A DNA stretch of 64,000 nucleotides from Hydrocarboniclastica marina (GTDB taxonomy: Bacteria; Pseudomonadota; Gammaproteobacteria; Pseudomonadales; Oleiphilaceae): contig NZ_CP031093.1 of the NCBI RefSeq assembly GCF_004851605.1, positions 744,001-808,000 on the forward strand. Direction: 5' to 3'. Position 1 is the first letter of the stretch, and every line of letters begins with the position of its first letter. Below the pieces are notes generated by a model, which saw nothing but the letters and a program-made list of their open reading frames with translations, was not told where the DNA came from and ran no database searches. Shown here in pieces: positions 49,544 to 60,200 of this stretch. The position numbers and the translations under genes were made by a program.

Positions 49544-52369
49544 ATGAGTGATTACAAGCATACGCTGAACCTGCCCGATACCGGCTTTCCCATGCGTGGA
49601 AATCTAGCCCAGCGCGAACCCGAACGTCTACAACAATGGCAGGCGCTCGATCTATACAATGCCCAGCGCAAAGCCCGGGCCGGTGCTGAGAAATTCATCC
49701 TCCATGATGGCCCCCCCTACGCCAATGGCAGCATTCATATCGGCCACGCGGTCAATAAGATCCTCAAGGATTTCATCGTCAAGTCCCGCAATATCATGGG
49801 CTACGACGCGCCCTACGTGCCGGGCTGGGATTGCCATGGGCTGCCCATCGAGCACAAGGTCGAGCAGGAAATCGGCAAAGCCGGGGTCAAAGTCGAGTAT
49901 GCAGCGTTTCGCCAGGCCTGTCGTGACTATGCGGCCAAGCAGGTAGCGGGGCAGACAGAAGATTTCATTCGATTGGGTGTCTTCGGTGACTGGGAGAAGC
50001 CCTACCTGACCATGGACCCCAAGGTTGAGGCCGATATCGTCCGGGCCTTGGGTGAAATCGTTGCCAGTGGTCATCTGATGCGTGGCTACAAGCCTGTCTA
50101 CTGGAGCGTGGTGGGCCAGTCCGCTCTGGCCGAGGCGGAGGTTGAATACCAGGACAAGACCTCCACCCAGATCGACGTAAGGTTCAGGCCCGTCGATGCC
50201 GAGGCAATGCTGAAAATTTTCGGCGTAACGCCTGAGAGCGTGCCCGTCGCTATCGTGATCTGGACCACCACACCCTGGACCATTCCGGCCAACCAGGCGG
50301 TCGCGCTCAATGCCGATCTGGAGTATGCCCTGGTGCAGCTGGATGTGGGCGCAGGTCAGGAGCGGGTGGTGCTGGCCGCTGAAATGGTCGAGACCGTCAC
50401 CGCGCGCTGGGGCGTTGAAGATTTCGAAGTACTCGGGCGTTGTTCCGGTTCCGCGCTTGAAGGGCTGGCGCTCAAGCACCCGCTGTTTGACAAGGAAGTA
50501 CCGGTGGTACTGGGCGACCACGTCTCCACGGATGCCGGTACCGGCGCCGTTCACACCGCGCCAGACCATGGGGTAGAAGATTTTGTGGTCGGCAAGGCGT
50601 ATGGCATTGGCACTCTCAACCTGGTGCAGGCGGATGGTACCTATACCTCCGCCGCGGGGGAATTTGCGGGTATTCATATCTACAAAGCTGACGAACCTGT
50701 GTGTTCGGCCCTGAGCCGGGAGGGGGCGCTGGTGCGGAGCGAGAAGTTCCAGCACAGTTATCCTCACTGCTGGCGGACTAAAACGCCATTGGTCTACCGC
50801 GCCACGCCTCAGTGGTTCATCAGCATGGATCAGAAAGGGCTCAAGGCGGCCGCGCTGGAAGCGATCAAAGGCGTCCGCTGGATTCCGGGCTGGGGTGAAA
50901 ACCGCATCCGGGCCATGGTCGAACAGTCCCCGGACTGGTGCATTTCCCGCCAGCGGACCTGGGGCGTCCCGATCACCCTGTTTATTCATAAAGAAACGCA
51001 AGAACTGCACCCCCGCACCCAGGCGCTGATTGAGGCGGTGGCTGAGCGCATCGAGGTAGACGGTATCGACGCCTGGTACACCGTGGATAAGCGCGAGCTG
51101 CTGGGCGATGACGCAGATCAGTACGACAAGGTGACCGATACCCTGGATGTCTGGTTCGACTCGGGCGTGACTCATGCGTCGGTGCTGACCAAACGCCCGG
51201 AGCTTGGCCAGTTTCCTGCGGACCTCTACCTGGAGGGCTCTGATCAACACCGGGGCTGGTTCCAGTCTTCCCTGAAGACGGCCGTTGCGATCCGCGGGCA
51301 GGCACCGTACCGGGAAGTGCTGACCCACGGCTTTACCGTTGATGCCAAGGGGCACAAGATGTCCAAGTCCCTGGGCAACGTGATCGCGCCGCAATCAGTC
51401 ATGAACGACCTGGGCGCCGATATCCTCCGGCTCTGGGTCGCGGCGACGGATTACAGCGGGGAGATGACGGTGTCCAAGGACATCCTCAAGCGAACCGCGG
51501 ACGCTTACCGTCGCATTCGCAATACCGCCCGGTTCCTGCTCGCCAACATGACCGGCTTTGATCCCGAGCGGGACGCCCTGCCACCTGAAGATATGCTCGC
51601 ACTGGACCGCTGGATTGTGGACCGGGCCGGGCAGTTGCAGGAAGAAATCGACAAAGCGTACCGGCAGTACAGCTTTTTGCAGGTGTACCAGAAGATTCAC
51701 GGCTTCTGCTCCATCGATCTGGGCAGTTTCTACCTGGATATCATCAAGGATCGCCAGTACACCACGCCGGCAGACAGCCAGGCGCGCCGCTCCTGCCAGA
51801 CGGCCATGTTCCATGTGGCGGAGGCCCTTAGCCGCTGGATCGCGCCGATTCTCAGCTTTACGGCGGACGAAATCTGGGAGTACCTGCCCGGCGACCGTTC
51901 GGCCAGCGTTTTTCTGGAAACCTGGTACGACGGTCTGTTTGCCCTGAAAGGCGACGAGGCATTGGGACGCGAGTACTGGGCGCAAATCCTGGCGGTAAAA
52001 GAAGCGGTCAACAAAGCCCTGGAGGAGACCCGCAAAGCCGGCAATATCAAGGGATCGCTAAGCGCCGAGGTTAACCTGTACTGTGAGCCCGAAATCGCGG
52101 ACAAGCTCAATCTACTGGGCGAAGAACTGCGCTTTGTTCTGATTACGTCCGAAGCGCATGTGTTCAGTTCAAGCGATGCAGGAAACGATCAGGCGGTGGC
52201 AACAGAGGTGCCCGGGCTCAAGGTATCTGTGGCGCCGACGGCCTATCACAAATGCGATCGCTGCTGGCACCATAGGCCCGAGGTGGGTTCGCGCGAAGCG
52301 CACCCCGATCTTTGCGACCGTTGCATCGATAACCTGGAAGGCGCCGGTGAACAGCGTCGCTTCGCATGA
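49544..52369 (+). CDS. ileS: Isoleucyl-tRNA synthetase
   Basis: Class I synthetase, 941 residues. The HIGH box is [15 protein letters not shown], the editing domain is in the middle ([15 protein letters not shown]), KMSKS appears in [12 protein letters not shown], and the C-terminal zinc finger is [12 protein letters not shown] with CDRCIDNL. This is the bacterial-type IleS, not the eukaryote-like mupirocin-resistant form. Its stop overlaps the lspA start (ATGA). Confidence 0.98.
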   Translation: MSDYKHTLNLPDTGFPMRGNLAQREPERLQQWQALDLYNAQRKARAGAEKFILHDGPPYANGSIHIGHAVNKILKDFIVKSRNIMGYDAPYVPGWDCHGLPIEHKVEQEIGKAGVKVEYAAFRQACRDYAAKQVAGQTEDFIRLGVFGDWEKPYLTMDPKVEADIVRALGEIVASGHLMRGYKPVYWSVVGQSALAEAEVEYQDKTSTQIDVRFRPVDAEAMLKIFGVTPESVPVAIVIWTTTPWTIPANQAVALNADLEYALVQLDVGAGQERVVLAAEMVETVTARWGVEDFEVLGRCSGSALEGLALKHPLFDKEVPVVLGDHVSTDAGTGAVHTAPDHGVEDFVVGKAYGIGTLNLVQADGTYTSAAGEFAGIHIYKADEPVCSALSREGALVRSEKFQHSYPHCWRTKTPLVYRATPQWFISMDQKGLKAAALEAIKGVRWIPGWGENRIRAMVEQSPDWCISRQRTWGVPITLFIHKETQELHPRTQALIEAVAERIEVDGIDAWYTVDKRELLGDDADQYDKVTDTLDVWFDSGVTHASVLTKRPELGQFPADLYLEGSDQHRGWFQSSLKTAVAIRGQAPYREVLTHGFTVDAKGHKMSKSLGNVIAPQSVMNDLGADILRLWVAATDYSGEMTVSKDILKRTADAYRRIRNTARFLLANMTGFDPERDALPPEDMLALDRWIVDRAGQLQEEIDKAYRQYSFLQVYQKIHGFCSIDLGSFYLDIIKDRQYTTPADSQARRSCQTAMFHVAEALSRWIAPILSFTADEIWEYLPGDRSASVFLETWYDGLFALKGDEALGREYWAQILAVKEAVNKALEETRKAGNIKGSLSAEVNLYCEPEIADKLNLLGEELRFVLITSEAHVFSSSDAGNDQAVATEVPGLKVSVAPTAYHKCDRCWHHRPEVGSREAHPDLCDRCIDNLEGAGEQRRFA

Positions 52370-52887
52370 GCGCGGTCATGAGCAGCGCTAACCCCGCCGG
52401 GACCTCGCTGCGATGGCTCTGGCTGAGTGCCGTGGTGGTTCTGCTTGATCTGGGTTCCAAAGCGTACATGACGGCGACGCTGCAATACGCAGAATCCCAG
52501 CCTGTGTTGCCGTTCTTCAACCTGACACTATTGCACAACACCGGCGCAGCGTTCTCTTTCCTTGCCGGTAGCGGGGGCTGGCAGCGCTGGTTCTTCATTA
52601 TGCTTGCGGTTGTGGTAAGCACGGTGCTGGTGGTTTGGCTCGCGCGCATACCCCGGTCTGAACGTTGGTTACCGGTATCGCTGGCCCTGGTTCTGGGTGG
52701 CGCGTTGGGCAACGTCTACGATCGCATCGTCCACGGTTATGTGGTCGATTTTCTGCATCTCTACTGGGGTAGCTATCATTTTCCGGCGTTCAACATCGCC
52801 GATACCGCCATCAGCATTGGCGCGGTCATGATGGCGATCGATATCTTTCGACGTCCCCAGGGTGACACGGGAGAAAAAAAAGCATGA
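52366..52887 (+). CDS. lspA: Lipoprotein signal peptidase (signal peptidase II)
   Basis: Inner-membrane aspartyl protease that removes signal peptides of lipoproteins. It has 173 residues and four membrane helices. The catalytic Asp residues lie in [13 protein letters not shown] and [23 protein letters not shown] is conserved. It overlaps ileS upstream and fkpB downstream by four bases each. It would process the PilP and DUF2057-like lipoproteins of this window. Confidence 0.97.
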   Translation: MSAVMSSANPAGTSLRWLWLSAVVVLLDLGSKAYMTATLQYAESQPVLPFFNLTLLHNTGAAFSFLAGSGGWQRWFFIMLAVVVSTVLVVWLARIPRSERWLPVSLALVLGGALGNVYDRIVHGYVVDFLHLYWGSYHFPAFNIADTAISIGAVMMAIDIFRRPQGDTGEKKA

Positions 52888-53327
52888 GTACGCACAAGAT
52901 TGGCAAGGGCATGCGGGTGACGCTGAATTTCTCCCTCAGCCTCAAAGATGGCCAGACCATCGACTCCACCTTCGCCAAGGCGCCCGCCACACTGGAGATT
53001 GGCGACGGTAACCTGCCCGAGGGGTTCGAGTCCTACCTGCTCGGACTTGAACCGGGCGCGCATGAGCGTTACGAGGTGCCGCCTGAGCAGGGTTTTGGCC
53101 AGGTAAATTCCAATAACATGCAGACCTTCAAGCGGTCCGAGTTCAGTAACGAAATGGAACTGGAACCTGGCCTGATGGTCTCATTCGCTGACGCACGCAA
53201 ATCGGAGTTACCCGGCGTCGTCCACTCAATCGATGACGAAGAAGTTGTGGTGGACTTCAACCATCCGCTAGCGGGTCGCGACCTCGTTTTTGAAGTGGAG
53301 GTTATCGACGTGCAGCCGGTGCAGTGA
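52884..53327 (+). CDS. fkpB: FKBP-type peptidyl-prolyl isomerase, SlpA/FkpB type
   Basis: A 147-residue cytoplasmic prolyl isomerase and chaperone with FKBP strands (MRVTLNFSLSLKDGQTIDST, IGDGNLPEGFESYLLGLEPG) and an inserted IF domain (about 75-125), ending VDFNHPLAGRDLVFEVEVID. GGAG lies upstream of the ATG, which overlaps the lspA stop. The fkpB-ispH adjacency is common in gammaproteobacteria. Confidence 0.95.
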   Translation: MSTHKIGKGMRVTLNFSLSLKDGQTIDSTFAKAPATLEIGDGNLPEGFESYLLGLEPGAHERYEVPPEQGFGQVNSNNMQTFKRSEFSNEMELEPGLMVSFADARKSELPGVVHSIDDEEVVVDFNHPLAGRDLVFEVEVIDVQPVQ

Positions 53328-53363
53328 CCGTTGCTCATGGAGTCCGGCAGAGTCGGCTTTCGT

Positions 53364-53400
53364 CGGTTGACCGCCAAGGACTTAGCCGGTTGACCGCCAA
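53364..53400 (+). repeat. 14-base direct repeat upstream of ispH
   Basis: CGGTTGACCGCCAA occurs at 53364-53377 and 53387-53400, a 23-base period. Each copy contains TTGACC, which resembles a -35 element. TACAAT at 53416 could be a -10, but the spacing (20 bases from the second copy) is long. It lies in the 129-base fkpB-ispH gap. Confidence 0.7.
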
Positions 53401-53456
53401 CATCCGGCTCTTTGCTACAATCCCAGTCTACCCGACCCACCTCGATGGAGCGCCTT

Positions 53457-54413
53457 ATGCAAATCAGACTCGCCAACCCCCGCGGCTTCTGCGCTGGCGT
53501 TGACCGCGCCATCGAGATCGTTGACCGGGCTCTGGATGTTTTTGGTGCGCCCATTTATGTGCGGCATGAGGTAGTCCACAACCGCTTTGTGGTCGAGAAG
53601 CTCCGTAACCGTGGCGCGGTCTTTGTGGATGAGCTGCACGAGGTTCCGGATGACGCTCTGGTGATATTCAGCGCCCACGGCGTGTCACAGAAGGTACAGA
53701 ACGAAGCCAAGGGTCGAGGTCTCAAGGTTTTTGACGCCACCTGTCCTCTGGTGACCAAAGTGCATATGGAAGTCATGCGCTACAGTCGGGAAGGGCGCGA
53801 GTGCATCCTGATAGGCCACGCCGGCCATCCGGAGGTGGAAGGCACCATGGGGCAGTATGATGGCTCCGCCGGTGGCGCCATCTACCTGGTTGAGGACGTC
53901 GCCGACGTCGCCTCGATTGAGGTAAAAGACCCCCAGAACCTGGCCTACGTGACCCAGACCACCCTGTCCATGGACGACACCGCGCGCGTCATTGATGCGC
54001 TCAGAGAGCGTTTCCCGGCCATACTGGGTCCGCGTAAAGACGACATCTGCTATGCCACGCAGAATCGGCAGGACGCGGTCAAGCAGATGGCCACCGACTG
54101 CGACCTCATGCTAGTTGTCGGCTCTCCCAACAGTTCTAACTCCAATCGCCTACGCGAACTGGCTGAGCGCATGGGTACCCCCGCCTACCTGATCGACGAA
54201 GCCAGCCAGATCAAGCCCGAGTGGCTGGAAGGCAAGCGCGCTGTCGCAGTGACCGCAGGTGCGTCAGCGCCAGAAGTGCTGGTGAACGAGGTAGTGGCGC
54301 GGCTGCAGGAGCTCGGCGGTGAAGCGCCGCAGGAGGTTTCCGGACGGGAGGAGAATATTGTTTTTTCTATGCCGAAGGAGCTTCGGATTCCAGTGCAAGA
54401 AGTTGATAGCTGA
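53457..54413 (+). CDS. ispH: 4-hydroxy-3-methylbut-2-enyl diphosphate reductase
   Basis: Last step of the MEP isoprenoid pathway, an iron-sulfur enzyme producing IPP and DMAPP. The start at 53457 ([19 protein letters not shown]) has GGAG upstream and gives 318 residues. The three cluster cysteines lie in [19 protein letters not shown] and [25 protein letters not shown] binds substrate phosphate. An in-frame extension back to 53412 is not family-like. Confidence 0.97.
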   Translation: MQIRLANPRGFCAGVDRAIEIVDRALDVFGAPIYVRHEVVHNRFVVEKLRNRGAVFVDELHEVPDDALVIFSAHGVSQKVQNEAKGRGLKVFDATCPLVTKVHMEVMRYSREGRECILIGHAGHPEVEGTMGQYDGSAGGAIYLVEDVADVASIEVKDPQNLAYVTQTTLSMDDTARVIDALRERFPAILGPRKDDICYATQNRQDAVKQMATDCDLMLVVGSPNSSNSNRLRELAERMGTPAYLIDEASQIKPEWLEGKRAVAVTAGASAPEVLVNEVVARLQELGGEAPQEVSGREENIVFSMPKELRIPVQEVDS

Positions 54414-54512
54414 TGTCGCAGTAAGAAATTTTGGTGTTACCCGCCCACCTATCTTGTATTGAAACCATTCTCGTTATTTAGCTGAACCATACCGCTTATC
54501 CTGAAACTGCGG

Positions 54513-54521
54513 CCGGTCGTC
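54513..54521 (+). promoter_or_regulatory. Possible AlgR-like site upstream of fimU
   Basis: CCGGTCGTC differs at one base from the AlgR consensus CCGTTCGTC. It lies 91 bases before the first minor pilin gene. AlgR activates the fimU-pilE operon in P. aeruginosa. A TATAGT at 54553 could be the -10, with no matching -35, as expected for an activated promoter. The remainder of the 190-base gap shows nothing. Confidence 0.3.
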
Positions 54522-54603
54522 GTCGCTCTCTGGTGGTCTGCCGTGCGTGTCCTATAGTTAATCTCGTGATACTCCCAAATGTGCTTGGCAGGGTTCGAGA
54601 TTG

Positions 54604-55098
54604 ATGGACAGACAAAACGGCTTCACGCTGATTGAATTGATGGTCGCTATTGCTGTGTTCGCGATTGCCGCCTCAATCGCTTTGCCCTCTTTCCAGCGCG
54701 TCATCGAAGAGAACAGAGTGTCGACCCAGACAAACACCTTGATCTCAGCCTTCAATCTGGCGCGTAGCGAAGCAGTCAAACGTGGCACAACAGTTGGGAT
54801 TACGGCGAACGGCGCGAGCTTTGCTGACGGCTGGTGCGTTCATCTGGAGCCCGGCGGGTGCGTAGCTGCAAATATGATTCGCAGCTACGCGGCGCCTGAT
54901 GCTATCAGCTTTAACCAAACCCACACCCAGGTTGTCTTTGACGGTCGCGGCACTAGATCGCTACCGGTTGCAGGGGCCGGTACTGTTGAAATTGACCTGC
55001 AGCCTGACGCATGTACTGCTGGAGATACCAATCGGCGGAGGCAGGTTGAGGTTGGCTTAACGGGTCGTACTGGGCTCCGCCTGGAGAACTGTCAATGA
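54604..55098 (+). CDS. fimU: Type IV minor pilin FimU (GspH/FimT family)
   Basis: A 164-residue minor pilin that helps prime pilus assembly. The prepilin leader MDRQNG is cleaved before Phe7 (GFTLIELMVAIAVFAIAASI), with Glu at +5. The globular part has a GspH-like fold with Cys pairs (GWCVHLEPGGCV and DACTAGD...ENC). The ATG at 54604 is preferred over the in-frame TTG at 54601. First gene of the minor pilin operon; the stop overlaps pilV. Confidence 0.9.
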   Translation: MDRQNGFTLIELMVAIAVFAIAASIALPSFQRVIEENRVSTQTNTLISAFNLARSEAVKRGTTVGITANGASFADGWCVHLEPGGCVAANMIRSYAAPDAISFNQTHTQVVFDGRGTRSLPVAGAGTVEIDLQPDACTAGDTNRRRQVEVGLTGRTGLRLENCQ

Positions 55099-55580
55099 CG
55101 AGGAAGATCGGGCGCATGGCGTTGAAAAACTCAACATCCGGCGGTGCAAGAAGGCAGGCTGGAATAGGCATGATTGAAGTGCTCGTGGCGGTGCTGATCC
55201 TGGCTATTGGCTTATTGGGTCTTGCAGCTCTGCAGGTCTCGTCAATGCAGTTCACAACTGCTGCTCAGGCCAGAAGTCAGGCCACACTACTCGCCCATGA
55301 CATGCTGGAAAGAATGAGGGTGAATCGAACCAATATCGACGGATATAACAGCCCATTGCCGGGCGATCCGGCTGCCTGTGACGTCGATCACGATCCAGGC
55401 AACAACAACGTTCCCGCTGATGACCTTGCGGAGTGGAGAAACCAGCTCGCCTGCCTGCTTCCATTAGGCAACGGCGGGATTGAAGTGGTTGGGCAGCAGG
55501 CAACCGTTAGCGTTGAGTGGGTAGAGGATCGCAATGAGCCCGACGACCCCATCAGTTTTTCCTTCACCGCCGGGCTTTGA
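55095..55580 (+). CDS. pilV: Type IV minor pilin PilV
   Basis: A 161-residue minor pilin. The leader is long (about 23 residues, basic) and ends QAG before IGMIEVLVAVLILAIGLLGL, with Glu at +5. LLAHDMLERMRVNRTNIDGY is typical of PilV. It overlaps fimU by four bases. ATG at 55116 (MALKNS) is a possible shorter start. Confidence 0.9.
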   Translation: MTRKIGRMALKNSTSGGARRQAGIGMIEVLVAVLILAIGLLGLAALQVSSMQFTTAAQARSQATLLAHDMLERMRVNRTNIDGYNSPLPGDPAACDVDHDPGNNNVPADDLAEWRNQLACLLPLGNGGIEVVGQQATVSVEWVEDRNEPDDPISFSFTAGL

Positions 55581-55613
55581 ACCAGCGTTACTTAACTTGG
55601 AGCGAGCGTTGCC

Positions 55614-56699
55614 ATGACGCAAAAACTGCGACAGCGAGGCCTGTCCCTTGTCGAACTGCTCATCGCCATGGCGTTGGGAGTCGTTCTGACGCTGGGTGTC
55701 GTGCAAATCTTTCTTGGCAACAGTCAGACCTACCGGATGACTGATGCTATGGCTCGAATGCAGGAGAATGTTCGGTTTTCCCTCGAGTACTTGAAATACG
55801 AGTTGCGATTGGCCGGTTACCGAGGCTGCACCACCAGGATTAATAACCTACTGGCGGCTGACGCCGCAAATCCTGGCGCTGGCGGTTTTTTTATGGGCCA
55901 GGCGTTGCAGGGATGGGAATACGCCAACACCGGTCCAGGCGGTGCCTATGATTTGGTTCTGGCAGGACCAGGTGATTTTCAGGGAGGTGGTGCTGATTTT
56001 CCAGCAGAGCTGGCCGGGAATGTGATGGCAGGCAGTGATGTGTTTGTCGTCAATCGAGCCCAACGTCTACCCGTGGTCGTGGAAAGTATCAGTGGCACAA
56101 CGATAAAGCTCGATGACAGCGCAGATATAAAACAGGGCAGCATCCTCGTCGCGACCAACGACACCTGTAGTGGTGGCGACATGTTTCAAAAAACAAACAA
56201 CGATAACAGCGCAGATGTCACGAAAGGCGTCATGGGGGGATTTACTCCGGGTAACAATAACAGCCCGGGCAACCCCTTTACCCAGAATTACGGACCTGGC
56301 GCAACCATTCTGGTTAACACCAGCACCGCCTACTTCATCGGCGAGAATCCTAACGGTGATCCAGCTCTTTATCGCTACGTGTTTGACGCTACAGGATCTG
56401 GAAGCGCTGAGGAATTAGTGGACGGGGTTGAGAGCATGCAGGTGCTTTACGGGGTGAGCACGGGTATCAACGGCCGTGTTGGCAGCTACGTTACGGCGAA
56501 CAACGTGGCTAATTGGGACGACGTAGTGAGCTTGCGGATCGCGTTTTTGATGAGGTCGCAGGACGCGACTTTGAACTTCGGTGCCGAAGACGAGGATCCA
56601 ACTTTTAATCTCGCAGGCACTGTCATTGATGTTCCAAACGATCGACGCGCACGGCTTGTCGGTACCACAACCGTTGCGATACGCAGCCGTGCAAATTGA
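55614..56699 (+). CDS. pilW: Type IV minor pilin PilW
   Basis: A 361-residue minor pilin. The leader MTQKLRQRG is cleaved before Leu (LSLVELLIAMALGVVLTLGV), so the first mature residue is Leu instead of the usual Phe, with Glu at +5. It has the family segment ENVRFSLEYLKYELRLAGYRGC and a large C-terminal domain. AlgR-type operon position between pilV and pilX. Confidence 0.92.
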   Translation: MTQKLRQRGLSLVELLIAMALGVVLTLGVVQIFLGNSQTYRMTDAMARMQENVRFSLEYLKYELRLAGYRGCTTRINNLLAADAANPGAGGFFMGQALQGWEYANTGPGGAYDLVLAGPGDFQGGGADFPAELAGNVMAGSDVFVVNRAQRLPVVVESISGTTIKLDDSADIKQGSILVATNDTCSGGDMFQKTNNDNSADVTKGVMGGFTPGNNNSPGNPFTQNYGPGATILVNTSTAYFIGENPNGDPALYRYVFDATGSGSAEELVDGVESMQVLYGVSTGINGRVGSYVTANNVANWDDVVSLRIAFLMRSQDATLNFGAEDEDPTFNLAGTVIDVPNDRRARLVGTTTVAIRSRAN

Positions 56700-56715
56700 T
56701 CTGAGGGCGAAAATA

Positions 56716-57210
56716 ATGCGTTCCGGGATGCTAATTCAAAAAGATATTCTCGACTTTAAAGCTACTCGAGGGCAACGGGGAAGTGCTCTTATCGTGTCAC
56801 TCGTCATGCTTCTTCTAATGACCCTGGTGGGGGTAGCGTCGATGCAGGGGACAATCCTTCAGGAGCGGATGGCCGGCAACCTGAGGGATCGCGAAATGGC
56901 ATTTGAAGCTACAGAGACAGCTTTGCGCGTAGGGGAAGAATGGGCCGTAGCTAATGTTCCTGCTGCCATGAACGAGGAACTACTGGTCTCACCCGAGACC
57001 TGGGACGGCAGCGAGCCCAGCGGCACTGTCGCTGATCTCGACGATCAGTTATCGGCCGATCCGGCCTTTCATGTCGTTTGGCAGGGTGAGGTTTGTCCGC
57101 CGGGTGCTGACTTCCGAACGCCCTGTAGGGATATTCTCGCCGTAACCGCGCGGGGACAGGGCGGGTCGGACACTACCACAGTAGTGATACAAAGCCGGGT
57201 GATGCCATGA
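56716..57210 (+). CDS. pilX: Type IV minor pilin PilX
   Basis: A 164-residue protein with a basic N-terminus (leader ends RGQRG), then SALIVSLVMLLLMTLVGVAS without Glu at +5, a feature PilX shares in P. aeruginosa. The conserved QERMAGNLRDREMAFEATE follows. The ATG at 56716 (MRSGMLIQKDI) was chosen; the frame runs back into pilW. Involved with PilY1 in pilus-mediated aggregation and adhesion. Confidence 0.9.
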   Translation: MRSGMLIQKDILDFKATRGQRGSALIVSLVMLLLMTLVGVASMQGTILQERMAGNLRDREMAFEATETALRVGEEWAVANVPAAMNEELLVSPETWDGSEPSGTVADLDDQLSADPAFHVVWQGEVCPPGADFRTPCRDILAVTARGQGGSDTTTVVIQSRVMP

Positions 57211-57271
57211 GGCACAGTTATATGAGTCTTGAAAAACTCCATGGTATTGCTGTTGAAACGGGAGCCAAGCG

Positions 57272-60200
57272 ATGAAAATTCAAGCGAACGGTAGAGAATG
57301 GGTGCGCCATGGAGTTCACGTTGCGCTTGGCTTTGCGCTTTCTTTCGGGACGATAACTTCGGCGCTGGCAGCGGTTGAAATTGCCGAAAAGCCACTTGCT
57401 GCTGCACCAACGATTGAGCCGAACATCATGTTTGTACTCGATGACTCAGGCTCGATGCACTTTGAGTACATGCCGGAGGAGAACAGCGGCGGCGCAGCGT
57501 TCACGCCTTTTGTCTACCCCCAGCCCCGCGGTGTATATGGCGGTGGTGACTACACGGTTAGTTGCGGTGACCAGAGACGTTACTACGTTCCCACCTTTGC
57601 CGACGACAATTTTCATAATGTCTGGCTGCGCTCTGCCCATAATAACAAGGTGTATTACAACCCGAATGTCACTTACACAGCCTGGAGCGAAAGTGATGGG
57701 TCCAAAATGGCCAACGCTGACCCAGCGAACGCGCTCTACAACCCGTCACTTCCAGCTATAGGTGGGATGAATCTCACGCAGAAGCAGACGAAGCGCTCCC
57801 ACTGGTATTGGGGCACTAGCACGGGGGTGCAGTCATATTCCTGTAACGCCGAGCATAGCTTTTGGCCTGTTACCTACTTCACTCTCAAGGCGGGCGGAGA
57901 TCCGCTGGACATCGACGACTACGACAAGGTGGAAATAACGACGACCACGGCTGCTTCAGCAAGGTTCTCGTATGTCGGGCCGGACGGCACCACAGCCAGT
58001 CGGAGCAAGGCTGAAGAAATCCAGAATTTCGCAAACTGGTTCCAGTACTATCGGTCCCGCATTCTTGCGGCCAGGGCGGGCATTGGCGAAGCATTCGCTG
58101 CACAAGGCAAAAATCGCCGTGTTGGGTTCGGAACCATCAATAAAAGCAGTAGCGTCGTTGACGGTGTAGAGACTAGAACCATAATTGATGGCGTTAGACG
58201 ATTCGAGGGCGCCGCCCGGGAAAATTTCTTCTCGAAGCTTTATGACCGCACGATACCTAATTCTGGTACCCCGCTGCGCCGGGCCCTGGGTGATGCGGGA
58301 GAATATTACGCCCGTAGCGACAACGCTGGACCCTGGGGCAAACTTCCGGGCAACAACGATACGACGTCCCATGTTGAGTGCCGACAAAGCTTCACCATCC
58401 TGATGACTGACGGTTACTGGAGCGGCGACGCGGCAAGTCAGGAAGGAGCAAGAGAAAACACGGACGGTAGCTCCAGCGGCAATCCCACTATAACAGGACC
58501 TGGCGATCAGAGTTTTACCTACGCTCCTGTTGATCCCTTTGAGGATAACCACTCCAGTACATTGGCCGATGTTGCCATGTATTACTGGAAGAGGGACCTT
58601 CGGACAAACATGGAAAACCGGGTGCCGACCGGGCCCAAAAATCCGGCGTTCTGGCAGCATATGGTAACAATGGGCATCGGCTTGGGGGTCACCGGTAGTG
58701 TTGAGCTCGACTCCGAAGCGGTTCAGGCAGCAATTGCAAACGAGACCGCGGTAGCCTGGCCTGACCCTACTTCGTCGGACCCTGCCAAAATCGATGACCT
58801 GCTCCATGCAAGTATCAACGGTCGCGGCGAGTTTGTTAATGCCGCTAACCCTGACACGTTTGCGACTAAATTTCTGGCTCTGCTCAACGAGGCGGGGAGT
58901 AGGGCCGCCCAATCGGCTTCTGCTGCTGCTATCAATTCATCGTCTTTACAGGATGATTCGATGAGCTTCGTCGCGGGTTTCCGCAGCGACGATTGGAGCG
59001 GGACTCTCAAGGCATTTGAACTGGACGATAGAGGAGTGCCGAGCAAGATACCCAGTTGGGATGCAGAAGTAATGCTCAATAGAATGCTCCCAGGGGAGCG
59101 CAATATATTGACACATAATGGCTCTGCAGCCGTCGATCTCGGGCTGACCAATTTGAGTGCTGCGCAAGTTTCTGCTCTTAACGTCAACCCGGCAAATGTA
59201 ATAGATGGGCTCGCGGAAGCGCGGATCGCTTGGTTGCGCGGCGTGAACGATCACAATGCGTTGCGTCGGCGCCCAAAAATAGCGGAGGAAGACGAAGCCG
59301 AGGCTGAGGATATCAGGCTGTTGGGCGACATCGTCAGCTCCAACCCGCAGTATGCCCCCAAAGTACCCTTGGGCTATACCCAGTTGCCGGGGATTGGTGA
59401 AGCCTATCGAGACTACAGGGCCTCAACTGTCTACAACAACAGGGTCGATGCCCTATATGTCGGTGCCAACAGCGGCATGCTGCACGGATTCGATTCAACG
59501 ACCGGGGCGGAGCTGTTTGCCTACATGCCAGGTGAGCTCTTTCGGCCTGAGGCAGGCCAGAACCATGCAAGGATAAGCCAGCTCATGGGCAAAGACTCCT
59601 CCTACCATTATTTTATGGATGGGACTCCGGTTGTTTCCGATGCCTATATCGATGGTAGCTGGAGAACCGTACTGGTCAGCAGCATGGGGCTAGGCGGTCG
59701 GACTATTTTCGCCATCGATGTGACCGACCCCGCGGCCGTGGAAGCGAGCGACATACTTTGGGAATTCACAGACCCGGATATGGGATACGGTATCGGTCAG
59801 CCAGCGGTAATGCCGCTGCGAGATGGCCGGTGGGTGGCGGTGTTTGGAAACGGTTATAACAGTGCAGGGCATGATGCTGTTCTGTACGTTGTCAATCTGG
59901 CGGATGGGTCTCTAATCAAGAAAATAATCGCAGGGGCAGGGACCGCGACGACGCCCAATGGGCTGAGTGGGCCCTACGTGACGGATTGGCCGAACGGCGG
60001 CCGTATTCTAGATCGGGCTTATGCTGGCGACCTGCAGGGCAATCTCTGGCGATTCGATTTGTCTGATACGGACGTAAGTGACTGGACCAAAGAGCTCCTA
60101 TTTCGGGCCACGGATCAGACAGGTAATCGCCAGCCTATTACTACTCCCCCAGCGGGTGCTCCTGTGCCTGGTAAGCCTGGTACTCTAGTAGTCTCTTTCG

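Noticed and set aside
49652-51394. Long minus-strand open frame (580 codons) opposite ileS
   Set aside because: Mirror of a highly conserved synthetase gene; composition is that of an antisense shadow in GC-rich DNA and no domain is recognisable.
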